DNA of 34,824 nucleotides from an uncultured Alphaproteobacteria bacterium (GCA_902524655.1 CABZEG010000019.1:1-34824), one strand, 5' to 3'. Positions 1 to 8,862 are shown, counted from the stretch's first letter. Program-made: numbers and translations. The notes: generated by a model from the sequence alone, not told the origin.

Positions 1-816
1 CAAATAGTGGGATACGATAAGGATAAAGGGGTAAGAAATAGAGCGAAAAAGATTGGTTTATGTAAAATTGAAAGCAACATAGAGAAGGCAATAAGAGGGT
101 CCAAGCTTATAATACTCTGTGTGCCCGTCGGCCAGATGAACGCTGTAACACGAATGTTAAAAAAGGCTATTGAACCGGGCACAATAATTACAGACGTTGG
201 ATCAGTTAAGCTGTCGGTTATTGACGAAATAGAGACCCACATAGAAAACGCTCTTGGTAAGTATGTTCCCTCTCACCCCATAGCTGGAACTGAGAGATCA
301 GGGCCTGATGCAGGTTACGCGGGACTGTTTGAAGGCCGCTGGTGCATACTGACACCCACAAAAAAAACTAACAAGAAAGCCTTGAGTAGTGTAGAGACTT
401 TTTGGAAGTTACTAGGTATGCAAACCAAGATAATGACACCTGAACATCATGATCTAGTTCTAGCTGTTACGTCTCACGCACCTCATCTAATTGCATACAC
501 AATGGTGGGGGTTGTTGATGACCTAGAAACTGTCACAAAGTCGGAAATAATCAATTATTCAGCAGCAGGTTTTAGAGATTTCACCAGAATTGCAGCGTCT
601 GACCCAGTCATGTGGCGTGATATTTTTTTAAATAATCAAGATGCGCATTTGGAAGTATTAGGCCGATTTACGGAGGAACTATTCTCGCTACAGCGAGCTA
701 TACGAAAAAAAGATGGTGAATATTTATTAAAATACTTTCAAAGAACTAGAAGAATTAGGAAAGGTATAGTGGCTGCCGGTCAAGATACAGGTACTCCAAA
801 CTTTGGAAGAGACTAG
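1..816 (+). CDS. tyrA: Prephenate (or arogenate) dehydrogenase, 5' end cut by window
   Basis: This enzyme of tyrosine biosynthesis oxidatively decarboxylates prephenate to 4-hydroxyphenylpyruvate, or arogenate to tyrosine. The frame is open from the first base, and the first codons read QIVGYDKD, the second beta strand of the Rossmann fold. The start and the GxGxxG loop must therefore lie upstream, and the GTG at base 7 is internal. Family signatures visible are TDVGSVK, HPIAGTERSG, the helical part with HHDLVLAVTSHAPH, and the C-terminal FRDFTRIAASDPVMW. The Asp after the second strand (GYD) suggests NAD rather than NADP, which is an inference. Substrate choice between prephenate and arogenate cannot be settled from sequence. 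The TAG stop shares the palindrome CTAG with the stop of the convergent DUF2125 gene. About 271 codons are present of an expected 290-310. Confidence 0.93.
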   Translation, partial: QIVGYDKDKGVRNRAKKIGLCKIESNIEKAIRGSKLIILCVPVGQMNAVTRMLKKAIEPGTIITDVGSVKLSVIDEIETHIENALGKYVPSHPIAGTERSGPDAGYAGLFEGRWCILTPTKKTNKKALSSVETFWKLLGMQTKIMTPEHHDLVLAVTSHAPHLIAYTMVGVVDDLETVTKSEIINYSAAGFRDFTRIAASDPVMWRDIFLNNQDAHLEVLGRFTEELFSLQRAIRKKDGEYLLKYFQRTRRIRKGIVAAGQDTGTPNFGRD

Positions 817-1796
817 AATTGTGTCGGAAACTGGTAAATTGGAATTGAGTTTATATAAAACAAGCCTTTATCTAAACTTAGCTTAATGGGAATTACTTGC
901 TGTTCTGCAGCCCTTTTTTTATTATTTATGATTAACAGAAAATTTACGAAATCTATAATGCTTTGAATTGACTCATTACCAGTTTTTATTGATGAGATGT
1001 CCTTAGGGTTTAGTTTTAAAAGACAATTAATATAATCTTCGGTAGTCAATTTTAACAAGTTTATGGCTACCATATCATTACAACTAAGCTTAAAAAATCC
1101 GATATCCATATCTAGTTGTTCTAACATTATGGACTCCAGTTTTATTGGCTGATAATGCAATTCTTGACTTCTTGTAACATCATTTAAAATTGCACCTTTA
1201 AGGATTAACTTATTTAGGTTTTCAGAGTCCTTTTCCTGAACTTTATTCAAAAAATTAAGACCTAAATTATCAGCTTGGAAATAAAAATCTAATTTCATTT
1301 TGTCCGCATCTTTCAACGCAAAAATCACTTTCCTAGCTTTTAATATTTTTAAATTTTTATTGTTGGAAAGTTCCCAATCTTCTTGTTCAGTGATTAACCT
1401 AAATCTACCAGAAAAAGGTTTATCAAATATACTGGCCTTCAATCTATTTGATGAGCTATTGAAATATGGATAGCCCAAACTGATGATCATGGGTTTTTCT
1501 AAAAATAGAATAACATCGGAAAAATTATAAATTAATCTTATCACTTCTAATTTTAAGAACTCCAACCTCAAAGGAGTATTTTTTAATTTAGATTTAAAAT
1601 TCGACACTTTTATTCCAAATTTAAAAGGAAACCCATTGGTCGTGATGTTCTCATCTCTTAAATCTAGAGCCCATTCGTTATTTAAATGGTTTTTTAGCGT
1701 TTCTTTTTGAATATTTGCAGCTAATGCCCATACAAAGTACAATGTTAATAAAACAACAATTAATATTAAGGCAAAGGTAAATATTTTTTTTTTCAT
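813..1796 (-). CDS. DUF2125 family membrane-anchored protein
   Basis: This 327-residue protein has a Lys-rich start and one hydrophobic segment (residues about 5-27), so it is probably anchored in the inner membrane with a periplasmic body. The remainder is beta-rich with no catalytic motif that I recognise. The stretch around residues 45-65, with NGFPFKF, resembles the GFPF signature of DUF2125, a family of unknown function common in alphaproteobacteria and often found beside tyrA. The neighbourhood and size fit that assignment. The reading frame starts at ATG. Its TAG stop is the reverse of the tyrA TAG within one CTAG, giving a 4-base overlap. Function is unknown. The family call rests on the GFPF motif, the architecture and the context, not on a search. 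Confidence 0.75.
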   Translation of the reverse strand: MKKKIFTFALILIVVLLTLYFVWALAANIQKETLKNHLNNEWALDLRDENITTNGFPFKFGIKVSNFKSKLKNTPLRLEFLKLEVIRLIYNFSDVILFLEKPMIISLGYPYFNSSSNRLKASIFDKPFSGRFRLITEQEDWELSNNKNLKILKARKVIFALKDADKMKLDFYFQADNLGLNFLNKVQEKDSENLNKLILKGAILNDVTRSQELHYQPIKLESIMLEQLDMDIGFFKLSCNDMVAINLLKLTTEDYINCLLKLNPKDISSIKTGNESIQSIIDFVNFLLIINNKKRAAEQQVIPIKLSLDKGLFYINSIPIYQFPTQF

Positions 1797-1894
1797 AAAA
1801 ATTTGGTATATGTGACTTTGGTTTTATTAATGGTAACGATTTTCCAAGCGGTTAAGAACACTTAATGTGATCTTAATAAATTTTAGGACAGATA

Positions 1895-3121
1895 TTGGCA
1901 AAGAAAAAATACTCACTCAAATTAGTAAGGGCTGAAACTCAAGGGTTTAGCCAGCCTATCCAACAAGTTGTATTGATGCTGATTTCATTATTGCTAGTAA
2001 TGGTTGGAAGTTATTTTATGTTTCCCTCAGTTGCGCCTATATTCTTGTCTTCTCCATATTTAAATGGGGTAATTTTAACAGTTTTCTTTTTTGGGATACT
2101 TTGTTGTTTTTGGCAAATATTTGTAATAATCGCAGCTGTAAATTGGGTAGAGAATTTTGCTCTTGATAGACCGGGTCATGAATTTTCGGACCCACCCAGA
2201 TTGTTGATACCTCTGGCATCCTTATTAAAAGGGAAGAAATCGAAAACTATTTTAACTTCTAGTTCTTTAAATTCGATACTGGACTCGGTCGCAACCAGAT
2301 TGAATGAGGCAAGAGATCTAACACGTTATGTGATCAACTTGCTCATTTTTTTAGGTCTCTTGGGGACTTTTTATGGTCTCGCGATTACTGTTCCTGAGGT
2401 TGTCAACACCATAAAAAGTTTAGTGCCGAAAGAGGGGCAAACAGGAATAGAGGTTTTTGATAATTTGATGGAAGGATTGGAGGGCCAACTTGGTGGTATG
2501 GGTACCGCATTTGCTTCATCACTTCTTGGTTTGGCTGGTAGTTTAGTGGTTGGTCTTTTAGAGCTGTTTGCAAACCATGGTCAAAATAGATTCTATATGC
2601 AGTTAGAGGAATGGCTATCATCTTTTACTAGCATAGGTATTTTTGGCGAGTCTGAAAATGTCGATGATTCAAGCAAAGATGGTAAAATAAGTCCTATTAT
2701 ATCTGCCGTCGGGGCGCAAATATCTGAGCTTGGGCAAATGTTTGAAAAATCGATCGACAATAGCTCTAAAACAAATCAGCAAATAAATAAATTATCTATA
2801 GCTATAGAAGAGCTTGCCGGTTCAAAGGTCATAGGCTCAAATACGGTAACTAGTACTAATGTATTTGATAAAACTTCCATTGAAAAATTGGTTTCTTCGC
2901 AACAAGATCTAAATACATTAATGAAAGGGCAGTTTGGGGAGAGAAGTACTAGAGATTTAGAGAATCTGACGCGACTTCGGAATATCGAAGTGCAATTGTC
3001 AAGATTAGTTGATGAACTGGCTAATGCACGTCTAGATGCTCTTTCAGAATTAAGATCAGATCTAGCTCAACTTAGTGAAGCGATAATTGATTTGGCAAGG
3101 AATAGCAACAACAAGGGTTAA
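1895..3121 (+). CDS. MotA/TolQ/ExbB-like proton channel subunit
   Basis: Predicted inner-membrane subunit of a proton-driven motor, 408 residues. Hydrophobic segments lie near residues 24-44, 58-84, 146-168 and 202-226. The last two carry the family pattern LLGLLGTFYGLA and GMGTAFASSLLGLAGS, which line the ion path in MotA/ExbB/TolQ proteins. Residues 228-408 form a long cytoplasmic tail with heptad-like stretches (about 265-310 and 330-405) that single-purpose ExbB proteins lack. The start is TTG with an upstream AGGA; no in-frame ATG lies upstream. Two bases separate its TAA from the MotB-like gene, so the two are surely one operon. No tonB, tolA, flagellar or exbD gene is nearby. It could be annotated MotA or ExbB, but the physiological role is not known. 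Confidence 0.85.
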   Translation: MAKKKYSLKLVRAETQGFSQPIQQVVLMLISLLLVMVGSYFMFPSVAPIFLSSPYLNGVILTVFFFGILCCFWQIFVIIAAVNWVENFALDRPGHEFSDPPRLLIPLASLLKGKKSKTILTSSSLNSILDSVATRLNEARDLTRYVINLLIFLGLLGTFYGLAITVPEVVNTIKSLVPKEGQTGIEVFDNLMEGLEGQLGGMGTAFASSLLGLAGSLVVGLLELFANHGQNRFYMQLEEWLSSFTSIGIFGESENVDDSSKDGKISPIISAVGAQISELGQMFEKSIDNSSKTNQQINKLSIAIEELAGSKVIGSNTVTSTNVFDKTSIEKLVSSQQDLNTLMKGQFGERSTRDLENLTRLRNIEVQLSRLVDELANARLDALSELRSDLAQLSEAIIDLARNSNNKG

Positions 3122-3123
3122 TT

Positions 3124-4806
3124 ATGCTAACCAGGAGGAGTGGAGAGCGATTTACTACAAATATATGGCCTGGATTTGTGGATGCTATGACGGCCATATT
3201 GCTAATCTTAATGTTCATACTATCAATATTTATGATAGTTCAATCGGTTTTAAGGGATACAATCTCATCTCAAAAAATGGAGCTAGATGAGCAGCAAACG
3301 GAGCTTTCACAATTGGGGACTAACCTTGAGGATTTAAAAAACCAACTGGGGTTATTAAAAACTGAGAAGTCAAATTTGAAAAATTTATCAAGCAAGCAAC
3401 TGGCCAAACTGAAAAGGCAAGAAGCTCAGTTACAAGAAAAAATTAATCTACTTGCAAAATTAAGAAATGATATGATAGTTGCGAAAACAAAAATAACAGA
3501 CTTTAAATCTCAAGTTGCTTCGTTGATAGCTAAACGTCTAGAGCTTAATGAAAATATAAAACTCGAGAAAGAAAAAACATCTAAAGAGATTTCAAATAGG
3601 GAAGCTGCGGAGTTAGCACTAGCGGCTGCGCGAGATACGATTAGTCAAAAAATTTCCAAAGAACAAATTATGGCAGCATCTAACGAAGCTTTGGAGCAAT
3701 TAGTAAAAAAATTGAAATTAGAGAATCAGTCGTTAGAAAGCTTAACTGAGGAAAAGGACTCAGAGCTTAGTGTGCTCAAAGAAAAGATGAATTTAATTAA
3801 TAAGAATTTGACAGATTTAGAAAAACAGCAAGTTCTAGAACAGTATGCAATAAGTAATCTTCAAGCAAATCTTATGGAGAAGAAAGAAGAGATAGCTCTA
3901 ATAACTCTTACTGTTGAGGAAGAGAGAAAAAAAGCTCTAGAAACCTTTAAATTATTAGCTGCTTCAAGAGAAGCTAAAAAGATCTTAAAGGAACGAGCTG
4001 ATAAATTTGAGAAAAAACTTTTGGGCAATGACAACATCATTAAAGAGAAGGATTTAGCTCTGAGGGAAGCCAGACTAAGATTGAGCGTTGAGGAAGAAAA
4101 AGCTAAAGCCTCTGTGCAAGAGATAGCTAATCTAACATTGCAAACTAATTCGCTTAAAGAAAGGCTTAAGGAATTAACAGGAATATTAGATGCTACTATA
4201 GAAAAGGACTTTTCTAATAATGTAGAGATTAAATCATTAGGAGCAAAATTAAATGCTGCCTTAGCAAAAGTTGCATCTGAACAAAAAATAAGAGCTGAGC
4301 TTGAAGAAAAGGAGCGAAAGAGATTAGAAAATGAAACGAAGAACCTCAGAGAATATAGATCTGTCTTTTTTGGAAGATTAAAAAAAATCCTTGGAGACAT
4401 TGATGGTATTGATGTAGTCGGTGATAGATTTGTTTTTTCTTCTGAAATTTTATTTGATAGAGGTTCCGCTGATATTGGATTAGAGGGCAAATTTCAGTTA
4501 GATACTATATCAAATGTACTCAAAGATATTTCGCGGAAGATTCCAGAGGATATAAATTGGGTCCTTAGAGTAGACGGTCATACGGATAAAACACCGGTAA
4601 GTCAGAGTAGCATCTTTAAGGATAATTGGGAACTAAGTCAAGCAAGGTCGCTATCTGTAGTTAAGTATATGATTAATAACCATCAAATAGACCCTAAAAG
4701 AATGTCTGCTGCAGGGTTTGGAGAGCATCAGCCAATTTCGATTTCTGACTCAAAAGATGGTCTTGCTAAAAACAGGCGGATAGAATTTAAATTAACAGAG
4801 CGATAA
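3124..4806 (+). CDS. MotB-like, OmpA-domain peptidoglycan-binding motor subunit with long coiled coil
   Basis: This 560-residue partner of the channel subunit has three parts. Residues 1-45 hold a short cytoplasmic end and one membrane helix with WPGFVDAMTAILL; Asp20 sits where MotB has its proton-accepting Asp. Residues about 46-415 are Lys/Glu/Leu-rich heptads, strongly predicted to be coiled coil. Residues about 432-560 are an OmpA-like peptidoglycan-binding domain with VDGHTDKTPV, NWELSQARS, AGFGEHQP and KNRRIEF. No proline occurs between Pro16 and Pro474. Flagellar MotB is about 300 residues and has no such coil. The gene follows its partner by 2 bases and ends exactly where the clpA stop codon begins on the other strand. 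A stator role is inferred; what it drives is unknown. Confidence 0.87.
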   Translation: MLTRRSGERFTTNIWPGFVDAMTAILLILMFILSIFMIVQSVLRDTISSQKMELDEQQTELSQLGTNLEDLKNQLGLLKTEKSNLKNLSSKQLAKLKRQEAQLQEKINLLAKLRNDMIVAKTKITDFKSQVASLIAKRLELNENIKLEKEKTSKEISNREAAELALAAARDTISQKISKEQIMAASNEALEQLVKKLKLENQSLESLTEEKDSELSVLKEKMNLINKNLTDLEKQQVLEQYAISNLQANLMEKKEEIALITLTVEEERKKALETFKLLAASREAKKILKERADKFEKKLLGNDNIIKEKDLALREARLRLSVEEEKAKASVQEIANLTLQTNSLKERLKELTGILDATIEKDFSNNVEIKSLGAKLNAALAKVASEQKIRAELEEKERKRLENETKNLREYRSVFFGRLKKILGDIDGIDVVGDRFVFSSEILFDRGSADIGLEGKFQLDTISNVLKDISRKIPEDINWVLRVDGHTDKTPVSQSSIFKDNWELSQARSLSVVKYMINNHQIDPKRMSAAGFGEHQPISISDSKDGLAKNRRIEFKLTER

Positions 4807-7119
4807 TTATGAGAGAATGTTAGCTTTTATTTTTTTTGTTTGTTTTTCACCAATAGGTTTAAAATTCAAACTTATATTGTTTTTATTAACAGATAATTTA
4901 ACTATACCGCCTTTTTTAAGGTCACCGAAAAGTAATGCTTCAGACATTGGCTTTTTAATATGCTCCTGAATCTTTCTGGATATAGGCCTTGCCCCCATTT
5001 TCTCATCATAGCCTTCGTCTGCTAACCATTTTAACACATCATCAGAAAACTCAATGGTAACATTTCTATCGATTAGCTGGCCTTCGAGTTGTAAAATAAA
5101 TTTTTCTACAACTTGCGTTATTATATCAAAAGAAAGAGAGTTAAATGTAATCACTGAGTCCAATCTATTTCTAAACTCAGGAGTGAACATTTTTACAATT
5201 GCTGCGTCTGCTTCTCCCTCTCTCCTGGATCGATTAAAACCTATTGCTTCTTTCGCTTGCTCGCTTGCGCCCGCGTTTGATGTCATAACGAGAATAACAT
5301 TTCTAAAGTCAACTGATTTCCCATTATGGTCTGTAAGTTTTCCATGATCCATCACCTGCAGCAATATATTAAAAACATCCGGATGAGCCTTCTCGATCTC
5401 ATCCAATAATAGAACACAGTAGGGTTGCTGATCAACACCATCTGTCAATAGTCCGCCTTGATCAAAGCCAACGTAACCGGGAGGAGCACCTATAAGACGC
5501 GAAACAGAGTGCTTTTCCATGTACTCAGACATATCGAACCTTAGCATAGAGATACCTAAGACGTCAGCCAACTGCTTACATACTTCTGTTTTACCCACCC
5601 CTGTTGGTCCAGCGAATAGATAGCACCCTATTGGTTTTTCCGGTTCGCGTAAACCTGCCCTAGATAGTTTTATAGAGGAAGCGAGCATCTCAATCGCAGT
5701 ATCTTGCCCAAATACAACTCTCTTTAGAGATTTTTCCAAGTCTTTCAATACTTCTGAGTCGTTTTTTGAAATGCGTTTGGAAGGTATTCGCGCGATTTTT
5801 GATATTATTTCTTCAATCTCCTTAACCCCTATTACTTTTTTCTTTTTACTGGATGGTAATAGGCTTTGTGCTGCGCCAGCCTCATCGATGACATCAATAG
5901 CTTTATCGGGAAGTTTTCTATCATGAATGTATTTGTTGGCCAGTTCAACGGCGGTTTTAAGACATTCATTAGAATATTTAATTTTATGGTGTTCTTCAAA
6001 ATATTGTTTGAGCCCATTCAAGATCTTTACGCTGTCTTCTATGGTTGGTTCAACCACATCAATTTTTTGAAAGCGCCTGGCTAAAGCTCTGTCTTTTTCA
6101 AAATGGTTTCGGTACTCCTTATAAGTTGTCGATCCCATACATCTGAGTGTACCGCTTTGTAGTGATGGCTTTAGAAGGTTTGATGCATCCATAGCACCCC
6201 CGGAGGTGGCACCAGCTCCAATGACAGTATGTATTTCATCGATAAATAAGACTGCCCTTGGGTCCTTTTCTAACTCTTTCATAACCAACTTTAAACGCTC
6301 TTCAAAATCACCTCTATAGCGTGTACCAGCAAGGAGAGCTCCCATATCTAGGGAGTAGATAGTTGAACCTTTCAAAGCGTCAGGAGTTTGATCAGAAACT
6401 ATTTTTCGTGCTAAACCCTCTGCTATAGCTGTCTTACCGACACCAGGGTCTCCTACAAGTATAGGGTTGTTTTTTCTTCTTCTACAAAGAATTTGGATAC
6501 ATCTCTCTACCTCTAGATTTCTTCCAATTAGTGGATCGATATTACCTTTTTTAGATTTTTCATTAAGATTTACACAGTATTTTTGAAGAGCAGTTTCCTT
6601 TTCTACGCTGTTACTTGTATTTTCAGGGTCGTCTTTTTTATTTCCATCCTTTGTCTCTTTTGTTTCTTCATAGTTAGGGTTTTTTGATACTCCATGCGCA
6701 ATAAAATTGACGGCATCATATCTAGTCATTTCTTGTTCTTGAAGAAAAAATGCCGCATGACTTTCTCTTTCTGCAAATATTGCGACCAAAACATTTGCAC
6801 CGGTCACTTCATTTCTTCCTGAACTTTGTACGTGAATTGCAGCTCTTTGGATAACTCGTTGAAATCCGGTCGTTGGAACGGCCTCACTGCCCTCCACCTC
6901 AGTAACTAGACTACCCAGCTCATTATTCAGAAAGCTCTCAATATTATTCCTAAGCAAGTCGGCGTTTACGTTACAAGCGTTTAAAACATTTGATGCGTCT
7001 TTTTCATCAAGTAATGCAAGTAACAAATGCTCCAATGTAGCAAGTTCATGATTCCTTTCATTTGCTAGCTTTAAAGCACTATGGATACTTTTCTCGAGAG
7101 AGCTTGAAAATGAGGGCAT
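4807..7119 (-). CDS. clpA: ClpA, ATP-dependent unfoldase of the ClpAP protease
   Basis: AAA+ unfoldase that feeds substrates, including N-degron proteins delivered by ClpS, to the ClpP peptidase in the cytoplasm. It has 770 residues, the usual ClpA length. Residues 1-145 are the Clp N-domain. AAA module 1 has Walker A GDPGVGKT (223-230) and Walker B VLFIDE (290-295). Module 2 has GPTGVGKT (504-511), LLLDE (570-574) and TSNAGA (613-618). IGF at 626-628 is the ClpP-docking loop, which, with the absence of the ClpB middle coiled coil, separates ClpA from ClpB. The ATG is preceded by AGGAAA. Upstream on the same strand, 68 bases away, is gloB. No clpS lies next to it, although clpS often precedes clpA. 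Its stop directly abuts the stop of the convergent MotB-like gene. Confidence 0.97.
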   Translation of the reverse strand: MPSFSSSLEKSIHSALKLANERNHELATLEHLLLALLDEKDASNVLNACNVNADLLRNNIESFLNNELGSLVTEVEGSEAVPTTGFQRVIQRAAIHVQSSGRNEVTGANVLVAIFAERESHAAFFLQEQEMTRYDAVNFIAHGVSKNPNYEETKETKDGNKKDDPENTSNSVEKETALQKYCVNLNEKSKKGNIDPLIGRNLEVERCIQILCRRRKNNPILVGDPGVGKTAIAEGLARKIVSDQTPDALKGSTIYSLDMGALLAGTRYRGDFEERLKLVMKELEKDPRAVLFIDEIHTVIGAGATSGGAMDASNLLKPSLQSGTLRCMGSTTYKEYRNHFEKDRALARRFQKIDVVEPTIEDSVKILNGLKQYFEEHHKIKYSNECLKTAVELANKYIHDRKLPDKAIDVIDEAGAAQSLLPSSKKKKVIGVKEIEEIISKIARIPSKRISKNDSEVLKDLEKSLKRVVFGQDTAIEMLASSIKLSRAGLREPEKPIGCYLFAGPTGVGKTEVCKQLADVLGISMLRFDMSEYMEKHSVSRLIGAPPGYVGFDQGGLLTDGVDQQPYCVLLLDEIEKAHPDVFNILLQVMDHGKLTDHNGKSVDFRNVILVMTSNAGASEQAKEAIGFNRSRREGEADAAIVKMFTPEFRNRLDSVITFNSLSFDIITQVVEKFILQLEGQLIDRNVTIEFSDDVLKWLADEGYDEKMGARPISRKIQEHIKKPMSEALLFGDLKKGGIVKLSVNKNNISLNFKPIGEKQTKKIKANILS

Positions 7120-7187
7120 TAGTTTCCTTTCTATTTGAAGTCATAAACTATATATATACGCATTGAAACCAAAATCCTAAAAAATTA

Positions 7188-7952
7188 TTAAAAGTTATCC
7201 TTTAAAGTTCTGATTTTTGCAAATCTTGAGACCGGGTCAGGTGTGGTTATATTCAAATTTTCCAGAATTGATGGTTCATTTTCTCTTAGAAAAGGATTGG
7301 TTTCTAGTTCCTCTCCTAATGTTGAGGGAATGGTGGGAATGCCTCTTGAAAGGCTATCCAATGCTTTAACATTCCTCGCTTTTAATTTTTCATTCTGTGG
7401 GTCTACCGTTAAAGCGAATTCTATGTTTGATTTTGTATACTCATGTCCCGAATAAATCATAATATCTTTGGGAAGTTGTTTAAGTTTTTTCATAGTTTTC
7501 GACATGTCTTCGGGTGTTCCTTCAAACAGTCTCCCGCAACCCATGACCATTAAAGAGTCACCACTAAACAAAGCTTTGTCCTCTAACAAGGCGTAAGCAA
7601 TGTGACCTACTGTATGCCCATCAACGTCATAAATTTCAAATGTTTTTGATCCGATTCTTAGTGCTTTCCCTTCCTCTACTTCAATGTCTAGTGATGGGAG
7701 CCTGTGTTTATCTCTCTTTGCACCAACGACCATTGGTGAGTATTTATGTCTCAGATAGTTTACTCCATCTGTGTGATCATTATGATGATGGGTTATTAGT
7801 ATAGCATCAAGGGTTAGGGCATTTTCGTCCAAATACCTTTCAATTGGAGCATGTTCGGGTGCATCAATCAAAATATTCTTGTTTGTTTTATCATCTTTTA
7901 TAATATAAGCATAATTATCTGAAAGACATGGAATAATTTCAATTAGAGACAT
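7188..7952 (-). CDS. gloB: Hydroxyacylglutathione hydrolase (glyoxalase II)
   Basis: This enzyme hydrolyses S-lactoylglutathione to D-lactate and glutathione, the second step of methylglyoxal detoxification in the cytoplasm. At 254 residues it has the usual length. Residues 54-60 (THHHNDH) are the metallo-beta-lactamase metal motif. GHTVGH (112-117), GD at 131-132 and SGHEY (168-172) supply the other ligands. The C-terminal STLGEELETNPFLR (210-223) is the substrate-binding helical region specific to glyoxalase II. Its ATG has an upstream AAGGAT. It is divergent from the methyltransferase gene across 80 bases and lies 68 bases before clpA on the same strand, so cotranscription with clpA is possible but not shown. 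No glyoxalase I gene is in the window. Confidence 0.95.
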   Translation of the reverse strand: MSLIEIIPCLSDNYAYIIKDDKTNKNILIDAPEHAPIERYLDENALTLDAILITHHHNDHTDGVNYLRHKYSPMVVGAKRDKHRLPSLDIEVEEGKALRIGSKTFEIYDVDGHTVGHIAYALLEDKALFSGDSLMVMGCGRLFEGTPEDMSKTMKKLKQLPKDIMIYSGHEYTKSNIEFALTVDPQNEKLKARNVKALDSLSRGIPTIPSTLGEELETNPFLRENEPSILENLNITTPDPVSRFAKIRTLKDNF

Positions 7953-8032
7953 ATTTAATAGATCCTTTTTTTATCTTCAGCATAGTATAGTAGCAACAAT
8001 TCAACAGATTTAGCAATATTGGAATATTAATA

Positions 8033-8788
8033 ATGAGATTGGATGTTATTGAATTGAAAAATTTTTATAATGGCACTGAACTGGGTCGAACTACGAAGGA
8101 ATTGATAAACAGAGTTTTAGATACAAAAATAAACACCGATATTGGTTCATTAACAATTGGTTTTGGATTTGCATGTCCTTTTCTTGAAAAAAAAATCAAA
8201 GATAGAGAAAATAAAAATATTCTTTTGTTGATGCCCAGTGAGCAAGGAGTGCTACCATGGCCAGAAAGGTCTAAGAGTGTTACGGCTCTCGTTGATGAAG
8301 TATCTTGGCCTGTAAATACGTCCGCCGCAGACTTAATTTTGATATCGCATGGTTTAGAAGTAAGTGATAATCAAGATCTTTTGCTAAAGGAGGCGTTTCG
8401 TGTCTTAAAGGATAGTGGTAGGCTCGTTATCCTTGTACCAAATAGAACAGGCTTTTGGACAAGGTCTGATAGTACTCCATTTGGATATGGAAAGCCATAT
8501 TCTAAATCACAACTTAAAGCGTTACTTAAAAAAAACCAATTCCAAATCGATAACATAACTCCCAGCCTGTACGGGTTTCCTGCAAAAAAGGGATATTGGC
8601 TTAAAGCATTATTGCTCTGGGAAAAAGTGGGCAAAAAGTTAAATAGTTTCTTTCTGGGAGGTCTTCTTGTTGTGGAGGCAAAAAAAGATATTTTTGCGGT
8701 TAATAATGTAAAGACGTCGAAGGTAGGGCAATATTTCAGCTCGAATGAAGTTCCAGCGGCTATAATGTCTAGATCTTTAGGTCAATAA
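8033..8788 (+). CDS. Class I SAM-dependent methyltransferase
   Basis: This 251-residue protein has the Methyltransferase_11 layout. A degenerate glycine motif I (TIGFGFACPF) lies near residues 45-54, SAADLILISHGLE stands at the motif II position, and EAFRVLKDSGRLVILVPNRTG follows as the post-II/III region. The N-terminal FYNGTELGRTTKELI is typical of an alphaproteobacterial methyltransferase often encoded opposite gloB. The substrate is unknown. The C-terminal 40 residues (KKDIFAVNNVKTSK and beyond) extend past the core fold. Start ATG has no clear Shine-Dalgarno sequence. A gap of just over 100 bases holding the atp promoter follows, so it is probably monocistronic. Confidence is high for the fold and low for the reaction. 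Confidence 0.85.
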   Translation: MRLDVIELKNFYNGTELGRTTKELINRVLDTKINTDIGSLTIGFGFACPFLEKKIKDRENKNILLLMPSEQGVLPWPERSKSVTALVDEVSWPVNTSAADLILISHGLEVSDNQDLLLKEAFRVLKDSGRLVILVPNRTGFWTRSDSTPFGYGKPYSKSQLKALLKKNQFQIDNITPSLYGFPAKKGYWLKALLLWEKVGKKLNSFFLGGLLVVEAKKDIFAVNNVKTSKVGQYFSSNEVPAAIMSRSLGQ

Positions 8789-8815
8789 ATTTAAAAAAAA
8801 AGAACAACCAACAAC

Positions 8816-8844
8816 TTGTCATATTCGATATGCTCTGCTATTTA
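8816..8844 (+). promoter_or_regulatory. Candidate sigma-70 promoter of the atp operon
   Basis: TTGTCA (8816-8821) and TATTTA (8839-8844) are separated by exactly 17 bases, a good housekeeping promoter layout. They lie about 60 bases before the atpH start and after the methyltransferase stop. Transcription would begin near 8851 and give a leader of about 50 bases. Assigned by eye. Confidence 0.55.
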
Positions 8845-8862
8845 ATGATGTCAGTGGTTTTT

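Noticed and set aside
3861-4490. 209-codon open frame on the minus strand inside the MotB-like gene
   Set aside because: It is Ser/Phe/Leu-rich as expected from the complement of Lys/Glu codons in a coiled coil, has no recognisable domain, and lies within a well-supported gene.
1895-4806. Zorya-type anti-phage defence system
   Set aside because: Only the MotA/MotB-like parts exist. No zorC, zorD or zorE-like gene is near, and the neighbours (tyrA, clpA) are core genes.
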